Translations under genes and position numbers: made by a program | Notes under the pieces: model-generated | Told to the model about the DNA's origin: nothing | Databases searched by the model: none | The model's input: the letters and a program-made list of their open reading frames with translations, nothing else | Source: CAWGJF01 sp963715745 | GTDB lineage: Bacteria > Bacteroidota > Ignavibacteria > Ignavibacteriales > Ignavibacteriaceae | DNA length: 64,000 nt | NCBI GenBank assembly: GCA_963715745.1 | Contig: OY970271.1 | Span: 3,410,001 to 3,474,000, forward strand | Direction of reading: 5' to 3' | In this document: positions 16,314 through 24,598 of the stretch, piece after piece | Position numbering within the stretch: position 1 is the first letter of the stretch | Layout of the letters: each line of letters starts with the position of its first letter

Positions 16314-17393
16314 ATGAACTTACTTGGGAAATTAGAAAAAATTAAAAGCAGGTACGACCTGGTTACAGAACAGCTTTCCGAACCGGGATTGATGAACGAC
16401 AGGGAAAAAATGATTTCTCTGACAAAAGAAAGAAGTGACCTGGAAGAAATTGTTAAGGTTTATTATAAGTATGCTGACGTGATAAAAAATATTGATGGAA
16501 ATAAAGAAATAATTGATGCCGGCGGTGATAAGGAACTTGTTGAGCTTGCGGAAATGGAGCTTGAGCAATTAAAGGAAACAAAAGAAAATCTTGAGGAAGA
16601 GATAAAAATTATACTCCTGCCTAAAGATCCAAATGATGATAAAAATGCAATTATGGAAATAAGAGCAGGAACTGGTGGCGAAGAAGCAGCACTATTTGCA
16701 AACAACCTGCTCAGGATGTATACACGTTTTGCTGAACAAAGAGGTTGGAAGACTGAGCTGATCGATATTAATGATACCGGGCTTGGTGGAATTAAAGAAG
16801 CTATTTTTATGCTCAGCGGAAATAATGTTTTTGGAGATTTAAAATTTGAAAGCGGTGTCCATCGCGTGCAACGCGTTCCTGAAACTGAAGGCAGCGGCAG
16901 GATACATACTTCTGCGGCTTCGGTGGCAGTTCTTCCTGAAGCTGAAGATGTTCAAATTGAAATTGATAGTGGTGATTTAAAGATTGACATTTTCCGATCA
17001 GGTGGAGCCGGAGGACAAAACGTGAACAAAGTTGAAACCGCTGTTAGAATAACTCATCTGCCAACTGGAATTGTTGTTCAGTGCCAGGATGAAAGATCAC
17101 AATTAAAAAACCGTCATAAAGCTATGAAAGTTTTAAAGGCTCGTTTGTATGACCTGGAATTGAAGAAGCAAAATGATAAGATCTCAGCTCAAAGAAAACT
17201 AATGGTTGGAAGTGGAGACCGGAGTGATAAAATCAGGACTTACAATTATCCTCAAAACAGGGTTACTGATCACAGGATTGGTTTAACACTTTATAATCTT
17301 TCAGGAATTATGGAAGGTCAGCTTGACGAACTTATTGAACAATTAAAAATTGCCGACAGAGCAGAAAAACTTCAGGCTGCAGAACAACTTTAA
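16314..17393 (+). CDS. prfA: Peptide chain release factor 1
   Basis: The 359-residue factor ends translation at UAA and UAG. The codon-recognition tripeptide is P-E-T in HRVQRVPETEGSGRIHTSA (RF1-type PxT, about residues 185-189), and the peptidyl-hydrolysis GGQ loop is in RSGGAGGQNVNKVETAVR (about 226-243). Length and domain order are normal. Because RF1 reads UAG, this gene being intact argues against general UAG reassignment, relevant to the amber codon in the gene at 23066-26122. No strong Shine-Dalgarno sequence is seen. Confidence 0.96.
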   Translation: MNLLGKLEKIKSRYDLVTEQLSEPGLMNDREKMISLTKERSDLEEIVKVYYKYADVIKNIDGNKEIIDAGGDKELVELAEMELEQLKETKENLEEEIKIILLPKDPNDDKNAIMEIRAGTGGEEAALFANNLLRMYTRFAEQRGWKTELIDINDTGLGGIKEAIFMLSGNNVFGDLKFESGVHRVQRVPETEGSGRIHTSAASVAVLPEAEDVQIEIDSGDLKIDIFRSGGAGGQNVNKVETAVRITHLPTGIVVQCQDERSQLKNRHKAMKVLKARLYDLELKKQNDKISAQRKLMVGSGDRSDKIRTYNYPQNRVTDHRIGLTLYNLSGIMEGQLDELIEQLKIADRAEKLQAAEQL

Positions 17394-17394
17394 A

Positions 17395-17679
17395 TTAGTC
17401 TTTTCTTGTTACTTTAAAGTTTTGTAGAAATCTCACCATAAACACAATCAGATATCCGAAAAAAGATAAACTGACATCATTTATACCGACAATAAAAGTT
17501 GAATTGTATTTTAACAAGTAAGAAAAAGTTTTTACTATAATCAGAAGAGTAAAAGCAAGTGAAAATCCAATCAAACCGAATTTTATTGGATTAAAGATAT
17601 AATTAACTAAAATCTGAAAAAAATCAGGACTTTTTTGAATAAAACCCGAATTTTTGAGAATAGCGCCCTTCAAAACCAC
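17395..17679 (-). CDS. Small hypothetical membrane protein
   Basis: A 94-residue product with two hydrophobic segments (about residues 35-55 and 65-85) and a basic C-terminus. The furthest start is GTG 17679; the GAGG sequence sits too close to it, so a TTG two codons later may be the real start. No family recognised. It is convergent with prfA with one base between the stops. Confidence 0.5.
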   Translation of the reverse strand: MVLKGAILKNSGFIQKSPDFFQILVNYIFNPIKFGLIGFSLAFTLLIIVKTFSYLLKYNSTFIVGINDVSLSFFGYLIVFMVRFLQNFKVTRKD

Positions 17680-17856
17680 CTCGATTGTGAAAAGTTGAAA
17701 TTTTAAGACTTTGTAAAGATAAGTGTTTCAACCTCTATTTGTCAAATTACTTTTAATATTACCTATAATCTTTTTATTATCAATGAGTTAAGAAATTGTA
17801 AACAAATACTGTTTTGAGACAAACAACAGATTTTTCTAAAAAACATATAATTCCAA

Positions 17857-19425
17857 TTATTCATTCACCTTAATCGAAATAAGGCTTATATCATCTTCAA
17901 CTTTACCACCGGTGAAATCAAAAAAATCTTCTTTAAGTTTTTGAATAATGTTATTAGAATCTTCCAACGAGTTGACAAAATTTGTAAACCGTGATGATCC
18001 GTATGTCTGGTCATTTTCATTTCTTGATTCAATTATTCCATCAGTTGAGAGTAAAATTAAATCGCCTTTAGATAAGGAAAGAATTGAGTCCTCATAATTT
18101 GTTGAGGATGAAAATCCCAGCAGCAATCCATCAGAATTTATTTTTTCTAAATTCTGGTTTTGAACACTTTTATATAATATTGGCAAATCACCGGCACCGG
18201 AATAATGTGCTTTGGAATTTTCTCTATCAAGAATCAGAACAGAAAGTGTAGTAAAAACTTCAGAAATTTTTGAATCCTGGTAAACTGCCTTATTAACTTT
18301 TTCAAGAATTTTTCCGGGAGAAAATGAATCCTTTGCCTGCAGGACACTTCTGATTGCACTCCTGATATAACCAGCATAAGCCAAAGCAAAAAACCAGGCT
18401 CCCCATCTTTTCCCCATTACATCACCAAGTATAATTGCAAGCCTGTTTTGATCAAGCATAAAATAATCTAAAAAATCTCCTCCGGGAATTCCGCCAAAAG
18501 GCTGATGCCAGTGATTGATTTCATATCCATCAAATTGAGGTGAATAATCAGGTACAACTTTTACTCTCATAGAATCAGCAGCCTGGTGAAGTTCCTGGAC
18601 TGCTTTTGCTCTTTCTTTGCCCAGGCTTTTTATAATGGCTGATACTTTTGCAACAATAACTTTTGGTCCTGCAGTTTTTAAAACATAATCAGTTATATCA
18701 AGTTCATAACCATCCAGAATATCTTTTTCACTTCCTTTTGCAGTTAAAAATATAAATGGAATTGATCTGATTGTAGGTTCATTTAATATTAATTTTCTTA
18801 ATTCATAGCCATCTACTTCAGGCATCATAATATCAGATATGATCACATCAGGAACTGTATTTTTAACAAGTTCAAATCCATCCTGCGGTGTATTTGCAAC
18901 CAGACATTCAAATCCAGCTTTTCTTAAATTATATTGAAACATTTTGGAAAGCGATACATCATCATCAATTAAAACAATTAATGGAGTTTTAACTGAGAAA
19001 GAACTTTCAACTTTCTTTCTTGCACCGAATGTTTTATAGATTTGCGACCTTCTTAAAAGTGCTCTTACTTTAAGAAGTAGTTCATCAACATCGAATGGTT
19101 TTGTAATAAAATCATCACCGCCAACTTCCATTCCTTTTGATTTATCACTTAGTGAGCTTTTTGCTGTAACAAACACAAAAGGAATTAATCGGTGTTTTTC
19201 ATTCTCACGCACTTTCTGACAAAAAGTAAATCCATCCATATTTCCAAGTGTTACATCGCATAAAACAATATCTATTGAGTGATCATCCAATATCTGGAAT
19301 GCATCCTCTGCATTCTCTGCCATAAGCACATTGAATTTATTTGAAATTAGATGGTGGGAAATTAATTTTCGGATTGTAGCGTCATCATCAATTACAAGTA
19401 CGGTTTTATTCTGAACGTTCTGCAT
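17857..19425 (-). CDS. Double-receiver SpoIIE/RsbU-type protein phosphatase
   Basis: The 522-residue protein has two response-regulator receiver domains (about 8-125, phospho-acceptor Asp near 57; about 148-268, Asp in IISDIMMP) followed by a PP2C/SpoIIE phosphatase domain (about 310-520) with the metal-binding motifs GGDFLD, GDVMGK, STDGIIE and DDIS. Such proteins dephosphorylate STAS-domain antagonists in partner-switching pathways. A STAS protein is encoded just upstream in the operon and is the obvious substrate. A regulator with two receivers could integrate more than one kinase input. No anti-sigma kinase (RsbW type) is seen nearby. Confidence 0.9.
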   Translation of the reverse strand: MQNVQNKTVLVIDDDATIRKLISHHLISNKFNVLMAENAEDAFQILDDHSIDIVLCDVTLGNMDGFTFCQKVRENEKHRLIPFVFVTAKSSLSDKSKGMEVGGDDFITKPFDVDELLLKVRALLRRSQIYKTFGARKKVESSFSVKTPLIVLIDDDVSLSKMFQYNLRKAGFECLVANTPQDGFELVKNTVPDVIISDIMMPEVDGYELRKLILNEPTIRSIPFIFLTAKGSEKDILDGYELDITDYVLKTAGPKVIVAKVSAIIKSLGKERAKAVQELHQAADSMRVKVVPDYSPQFDGYEINHWHQPFGGIPGGDFLDYFMLDQNRLAIILGDVMGKRWGAWFFALAYAGYIRSAIRSVLQAKDSFSPGKILEKVNKAVYQDSKISEVFTTLSVLILDRENSKAHYSGAGDLPILYKSVQNQNLEKINSDGLLLGFSSSTNYEDSILSLSKGDLILLSTDGIIESRNENDQTYGSSRFTNFVNSLEDSNNIIQKLKEDFFDFTGGKVEDDISLISIKVNE

Positions 19426-19476
19426 TAATCGATACTGTCCGTTTTAATCTCATACGAGACCATATTTAAAGATTTA

Positions 19477-19815
19477 TTAAGAAAAGCTTTTTACAGCTTC
19501 ATCTTTAGATTCAAATGTCTCGAATACTCTGTACATTCTTGTTAATTCAAACATTGATCTTACCGCGGGTTTGAAACCAATTAACCTTAAATCACCGCCA
19601 TGAGCCGTAACTTTTTTTAAAGTAACAACAAGTGTCCCCAAAAAAGTTGAATCAATATAATCGCAATCTGAGAGATCGACTACCAGATTTTTTACTCCAT
19701 TATTAATCTCTTCGGACAAACTAAATTTAAGTTCCTCAGCTTCATTCATAGTTGCCCGAGGAATATTAACTCTGAACAAACTTACATTATTAATTGCTTC
19801 TTTTGTAAAGTCCAT
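19477..19815 (-). CDS. STAS-domain anti-sigma factor antagonist
   Basis: A 112-residue single-domain STAS protein. The central VVDLSDCDYIDSTFLGTLV holds the usual phosphorylatable Ser in the D-S-T/S context (about residue 57). Its partner would be a serine kinase that phosphorylates it and the phosphatase encoded next (17857-19425) that removes the phosphate. It is 51 bases from the phosphatase gene and 19 bases from the response-regulator gene, within a four-gene operon. Confidence 0.92.
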   Translation of the reverse strand: MDFTKEAINNVSLFRVNIPRATMNEAEELKFSLSEEINNGVKNLVVDLSDCDYIDSTFLGTLVVTLKKVTAHGGDLRLIGFKPAVRSMFELTRMYRVFETFESKDEAVKSFS

Positions 19816-19834
19816 TTTTTATCACCTGAATTTT

Positions 19835-21217
19835 TTATTCATAAGAACGGTTTTCAATATTGTATTTTTCCATTAACCTGTAAATGGTTGCCCGACCTAA
19901 CTGCAACCTTTTTGCGGCTTCAACTATGTTTCCCTTAGTTACTTTTAGGGCATGCCTAATTGCTTCCTCTTTAATTTTTTCAAATGGAATAATTGTATCG
20001 TCAGAGAATAGCGATCCGTTAAAATCAATTGGTCCCGATCGGTCTGAACTTCTCAGATGCGTAGGCAGTTCATCAACATCTATAACTTCTTTATCTGAAA
20101 TTATCATACATCTTTCAATTGTATTTTCCATTTCGCGAATATTACCTGGCCAATCATATTCATAAATAGCTTTAAGAGCTTTTTTGGAAAAGCCTTTTAT
20201 ATTTTTACCGAGCTTCAGGTTAAATTCATCAACAAAGTGATCTGCAAGAACAAGAATATCAGCTCTTCTTTGTCTTAAAGGCGGAATTGAAATCGGGAAT
20301 GAGTTCAATCTGTAATAAAGATCTTCTCTGAATTCTTTAGCTTCAACAGCCTGCTTAAGATCCCGGTTTGTAGCTGATATAATTCTTACATTTGTTTTTA
20401 TCAGTTCAGTTCCACCAACGCGTTCAAATTCTTTTTGTTGAATAACTCTTAACAGCTTTGCCTGCAAAAGCATTTCAAGTTCACCAATTTCATCAAGAAA
20501 GATTGTTCCGTCTTTTGCAAGCTCAAACTTTCCCAACTTTCTTTGATGAGCACCTGTAAATGATCCTTTTTCATGTCCGAACAATTCACTTTCCAGGAGC
20601 TCTCTCGGAATTGAAGCACAGTTAACAACAATAAAAGGCTTTTCTTTTCTTTTTCCGTTATAGTGAATTGCACGAGCTATTAATTCTTTTCCCGTACCGC
20701 TTTCGCCGTATATTAAAACAGAAATTTCATTATCCAGAACTTTGCTAACGAGTTTGAAAACATCCTGCATTTTTCCATCAGCAGTGATGATGTTATCAAA
20801 GCTGTATTCTTTGCGGACATTCTCGCGGAGATTTTGTAGTTCTTTTGTAAGATCGTAATTACGAATTGCATTTTTAATTGACAGTTCAAGCCGCTGCTGA
20901 TCAATTGGTTTAGGGAAATAATCGAACGCTCCAAAACGAAGTGATTCTACGGCTACTTCAACACTACCCTGAGCTGAAAGCATAATTACGGGAAGATTTT
21001 CATCAAACTGTTTAACCCGTTTTAATGTTTCAACTCCATTTAAACCCGGCAACATAATATCAAGCAGTATGAGGTCAGGTTTTGAATGCAGCTTTTTTAA
21101 TATGTCTTCGCCGTTAGAAAACACTTCAACTTCGTAACCCCATTTATCTTTAACCCAGAAAGAAAGAAGCTTAGAAATAGCCTGTTCATCATCAACAATA
21201 TAAACCAGTTTACTCAA
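19835..21217 (-). CDS. NtrC-family sigma54-dependent response regulator
   Basis: The 460-residue protein has a receiver domain (1-120; acceptor Asp in LILLDIMLPG), an AAA+ domain with Walker A GESGTGKE (about 170), the sigma54-contact loop as GSFTGA, Walker B IFLDEIGE, and a C-terminal Fis-type helix-turn-helix (GNIVEAAKRLQLGRATIYRLMEKY). It activates sigma54 promoters when phosphorylated. Its start overlaps the stop of the kinase gene by four bases, so the kinase is the likely partner. Genuine and full length, unlike the second activator at 56215. Confidence 0.95.
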   Translation of the reverse strand: MSKLVYIVDDEQAISKLLSFWVKDKWGYEVEVFSNGEDILKKLHSKPDLILLDIMLPGLNGVETLKRVKQFDENLPVIMLSAQGSVEVAVESLRFGAFDYFPKPIDQQRLELSIKNAIRNYDLTKELQNLRENVRKEYSFDNIITADGKMQDVFKLVSKVLDNEISVLIYGESGTGKELIARAIHYNGKRKEKPFIVVNCASIPRELLESELFGHEKGSFTGAHQRKLGKFELAKDGTIFLDEIGELEMLLQAKLLRVIQQKEFERVGGTELIKTNVRIISATNRDLKQAVEAKEFREDLYYRLNSFPISIPPLRQRRADILVLADHFVDEFNLKLGKNIKGFSKKALKAIYEYDWPGNIREMENTIERCMIISDKEVIDVDELPTHLRSSDRSGPIDFNGSLFSDDTIIPFEKIKEEAIRHALKVTKGNIVEAAKRLQLGRATIYRLMEKYNIENRSYE

Positions 21218-22872
21218 GATTCTACCTCAGTTTTTTCAATTTTAGAAAATTTTGGTAACCGAACAATAAAAGAAGATCCACCGCCAGGTTCACTCTGAAC
21301 CGTAATCAACCCTTTATGTAAATCAACGATCTGTTTTACAAAAACCAAGCCAACTCCGGTGCCAGGAATTTCCGTGCCAGGACGGCTAACCCTGTAAAAT
21401 TTTTGAAAAATATAGGGTAAATCCTTTTCAGGAATGCCGATACCTGTGTCGCTTACTATAACTTCCAGTTCTCTGTAAAGATTACTTACCGTAACACGGA
21501 CTCTGCCGTAATCGTTATTGAACTTAATTGCGTTGTTTATCAGAGCTTCAAAAGTTTCTCTCAACCTTTCTTTATCAGCTTCAATGTTAACTTCTTCTTC
21601 AGGTTTTTCAAAAATAAATTCAAGTGATTTTTCTTCGGCTAATTCTTTTTGTGAATCGATAATAGATTGAAGTACTTCAACTACATTAAATTCTGTTCTG
21701 ACCAGGACTATTGAACCATCTTCTACACTCGAGATATCAAGCACTTCATTTATTAATTTCGCCAGTCTTTTCCCCTCATTAAGAATTACATGGTTGAATT
21801 CTTTTTTCATTTCAGGAGGCAGATCAGGATCTGATTCTATAGTTTCAGAAAACCCAATTATAGAAGCAAGCGGAGTTCTGAACTCATGAGAAAGGTTAGA
21901 GATAAATTCTGATTTAAGCCTGTTCAATTCATCAATCAGGGATTTGTGTTCCTTTGTTCGTTTTCTTTCAATATGGACTAATCTTTCAGTTTCAGTAAGC
22001 TTTGGTCTGATTTTTTTTAATTCTTCTTCATAAATTTTTTCTTTAGTTATATTGCGTGCAGAAGCAATCATTCCTATAATTTTACCTGCTTTCACAACTG
22101 TTTTTCCCGAAACTTCAAGCTTAACAGTGCGTTCGTATTTCGATAGAAAAATTGTTTCAAATCTTTTTGTCTCATTCGAACTTAAAATTTCATTAAATGC
22201 TTTAACTGTCTGGTTCAGCAATTCTGGTTCTACAAATTGTGTAAAATGTTTTCCTTTAAGTTCGGCTAAAGAATACTCCAGTTCATTTAACCCGGATTCA
22301 TTAATCAGAATAAAATTTCCATCTTTATTTAAAATGAAAATCAGGTTTGGTGAAATTTCCATTATCGAATTAAAACTTTTTTCCCAGTCACTCATCAAAT
22401 CAAACGTGTTTTCCAGTTCCGCATCAAATTTCGGTTCTGATTTTATGGAAACTCTCTGGTACCTTTTCAGTTCAAGAAATTGTTTAACCTGGAAGCTCAG
22501 AATATTAATAATTGAAAGGATTTTATCCCTGCAATCCGAACTGAACTGGCTTTCTTTTTCAGAAAACATAACCAGGTAAACTGATTCGTTTCTTTCTTTT
22601 ATTGAAAAAATATCCTGGATAAGAAATGAATAAATCGAATCATCACGATTAAGAAGTTTAAAAGCATTAAGTCTTCTTACCGATTCAACATCAACAGTAC
22701 CTGAGTTGTGAAGATCAATCATAGAGTGATTCAGCAATGTATATTTGTCCCTCTCATCTCCATAAATAGTAATGATCTCTGCATCCCAGTTATTCATCCT
22801 GAGAAGGTAGGCACATTTGCTATTACTAACTTTAGCAATTATATGAAGCGTGTTATTAATTATCTCAATCAT
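21214..22872 (-). CDS. PAS-domain sensor histidine kinase
   Basis: The 552-residue kinase has no transmembrane segment. Its N-terminal 150 residues look GAF-like, followed by a PAS domain (about 165-285), a short coiled coil, HisKA with SHEFRTPLASIIGFSE (phospho-His near residue 328) and HATPase_c with N box EALINNAIKFN, VSDTGIGIPEKD and GTGVGLVFVKQ. A cytoplasmic signal is expected. It is the first gene of the leftward operon and translationally coupled to the NtrC-type regulator (ATGA overlap), followed by the STAS and phosphatase genes. This combination would link a two-component input to sigma54 transcription and to partner switching. Confidence 0.93.
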   Translation of the reverse strand: MIEIINNTLHIIAKVSNSKCAYLLRMNNWDAEIITIYGDERDKYTLLNHSMIDLHNSGTVDVESVRRLNAFKLLNRDDSIYSFLIQDIFSIKERNESVYLVMFSEKESQFSSDCRDKILSIINILSFQVKQFLELKRYQRVSIKSEPKFDAELENTFDLMSDWEKSFNSIMEISPNLIFILNKDGNFILINESGLNELEYSLAELKGKHFTQFVEPELLNQTVKAFNEILSSNETKRFETIFLSKYERTVKLEVSGKTVVKAGKIIGMIASARNITKEKIYEEELKKIRPKLTETERLVHIERKRTKEHKSLIDELNRLKSEFISNLSHEFRTPLASIIGFSETIESDPDLPPEMKKEFNHVILNEGKRLAKLINEVLDISSVEDGSIVLVRTEFNVVEVLQSIIDSQKELAEEKSLEFIFEKPEEEVNIEADKERLRETFEALINNAIKFNNDYGRVRVTVSNLYRELEVIVSDTGIGIPEKDLPYIFQKFYRVSRPGTEIPGTGVGLVFVKQIVDLHKGLITVQSEPGGGSSFIVRLPKFSKIEKTEVES

Positions 22873-23009
22873 ACTAATTAAAAAAAGTGCTTAAAAATAT
22901 ACACATTTTGATTGAAATCGTATAGATTTTTCAGGAAAAGAATTGAAATAGTGATTTAAGAGTTTTAAAAAGTGAAGATTACTAAATGATGAACTTACCT
23001 TGTATTGCA

Positions 23010-23052
23010 AAAATTAAAAAGAGATAGACACCTACTTAAAGATGCCTATCTC
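23010..23052 (-). terminator. Probable intrinsic terminator after the T9SS gene ending at 23066
   Basis: GAGATAG (23021-23027) pairs with CTATCTC (23046-23052), extended by partial inner pairing; leftward transcription then meets a U-rich run (AAATTAAAAA on plus, 23011-23020). Confidence 0.7.
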
Positions 23053-23065
23053 CGTAGAATAAATA

Positions 23066-24475
23066 TTATTTCAATAACATAAGCTTAGATGTCTTAACAA
23101 ATGTTTCATAATTCTCAAGTGATTTCATTGTAATTCTGTATAAATAAACCCCGCTGGAAACCGGAACACCATTTCTATTTGTTCCATCCCAGGTTAATGT
23201 TTGACGACCGGGAGTTTGAGAAGCAATATTGAATGATTTAATTTCCCGTCCCATTATATCATAAATTTTTAATTCTACTTGTGATATATAAGGAAGTAAA
23301 TAACTTATTGTTGTTGATGGATTAAACGGATTTGGATAATTACCGAGCAATTCATATTCTTTAGGTAATCCGGTTTGTGTCTGTTCCATATTTTGATTAT
23401 TAGACTTTCCGAGAAATTCCGTCATACTATTGTAATGATCTTGAGCAATTGATAACCTGGTTAAGTATTCATCATCTTCAAGATTTAAGTTTTCTAATTC
23501 CTGAAGTAACGTTGCTGCCAAGACTAAATTATTTTCGTGGTGTAAGGTTGCGAAAAATTTTTCAAATAAAGCATTGACAGAATGATAAGTGTTGGGGTAA
23601 ATACCTATTATTTGATCATATAACAGCATTGCCTGATCATATTTATCTTCATTTAGCAGTATCCCTGCTAATAATGTTAAAATGACCGGTTTATATGGTC
23701 TGTTTCCCGCCAGTAATGTTACCAGATATTCCTTAATATTTTCAACCTGATATTTGTTCTTCAAATCAACTAATCTTGCGAGGGCAAAACGAGGATGAGA
23801 ATTATTAGTTATGAACTGTTTGTAATGTCTGACAGCACCTGCAATATCCCCTTCCCTCTCTAGAATAAAACCAATCAACAAACTGTCAATACGAGGGTTA
23901 TCTCTTGAAAATCCCTCACCGATAGACATATTGTCAGGTATTTGTTCCCAGGGATCATAATCAAGCGGATTATTCGCGTCAATATATCCACCTGAATAAG
24001 TTAAAATTCGAGGTCTATCACTTCCCCACCAGTTACTTTGCGAATAAATAATACCATTTGTATGAGCTTCTGCATCATAGTATAAATTATCATAAATACC
24101 ATTGAAGCAATAAGTTGAAATAATAAACGGTGAACCAGCAAATATCCTGCTGGAATTAGCTGCCCCAATTCCATAATTGTTATTTCGGAAGCGGTTGTTT
24201 ATATCAGGCGTATCATAATTTTCATCCGCAAATGTCGAATAACCCCCACCGCTAAGGTATAATCCGTAATTAAAACCACTGATATCGTTTACTGTAATAA
24301 GTGAATTTGTCCCATTTGAAAAATAAATTCCTGCATACGAATACTCTGGATTCGGCGTTCTATTTATAATATTATTTTTTATAAGAGGTGACTTCCCATT
24401 TGCTTCTCCGTAGATACCGTACTGAGTCAGATATATAATACTATTATTAATAACTTGAGGGGCTGAATTATACAA
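23066..24475 (-). CDS. C-terminal part of a split secreted protein: beta-helix, TPR-like and T9SS sorting domain
   Basis: This 469-residue open frame starts only at a TTG (24475) and continues, in the same reading frame, the gene ending with TAG at 24599. The 41 codons between (24476-24598) are open and read like the same beta-helix (ILDNVNIYNSKGVYC). Residues about 1-130 are Asn-rich right-handed beta-helix repeats, about 185-340 are helical and TPR-like, and the end is a T9SS sorting domain (YPNPFNPSTTISYLL, closing with SKLMLLK). With the upstream part it forms a reading frame of 1018 codons interrupted by one amber codon. On its own it has no signal peptide, so it would not be secreted if translated separately. 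Confidence 0.75.
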   Translation of the reverse strand: MYNSAPQVINNSIIYLTQYGIYGEANGKSPLIKNNIINRTPNPEYSYAGIYFSNGTNSLITVNDISGFNYGLYLSGGGYSTFADENYDTPDINNRFRNNNYGIGAANSSRIFAGSPFIISTYCFNGIYDNLYYDAEAHTNGIIYSQSNWWGSDRPRILTYSGGYIDANNPLDYDPWEQIPDNMSIGEGFSRDNPRIDSLLIGFILEREGDIAGAVRHYKQFITNNSHPRFALARLVDLKNKYQVENIKEYLVTLLAGNRPYKPVILTLLAGILLNEDKYDQAMLLYDQIIGIYPNTYHSVNALFEKFFATLHHENNLVLAATLLQELENLNLEDDEYLTRLSIAQDHYNSMTEFLGKSNNQNMEQTQTGLPKEYELLGNYPNPFNPSTTISYLLPYISQVELKIYDIMGREIKSFNIASQTPGRQTLTWDGTNRNGVPVSSGVYLYRITMKSLENYETFVKTSKLMLLK

Positions 24476-24598
24476 ATATATTCCGTCCTTACAATGATCT
24501 AATAAAGAGTTTCTAATTATAACGTTATCATTATTTATACAATAAACTCCTTTTGAATTATAGATATTAACATTATCAAGAATTGAAGTGGGTGGGGT

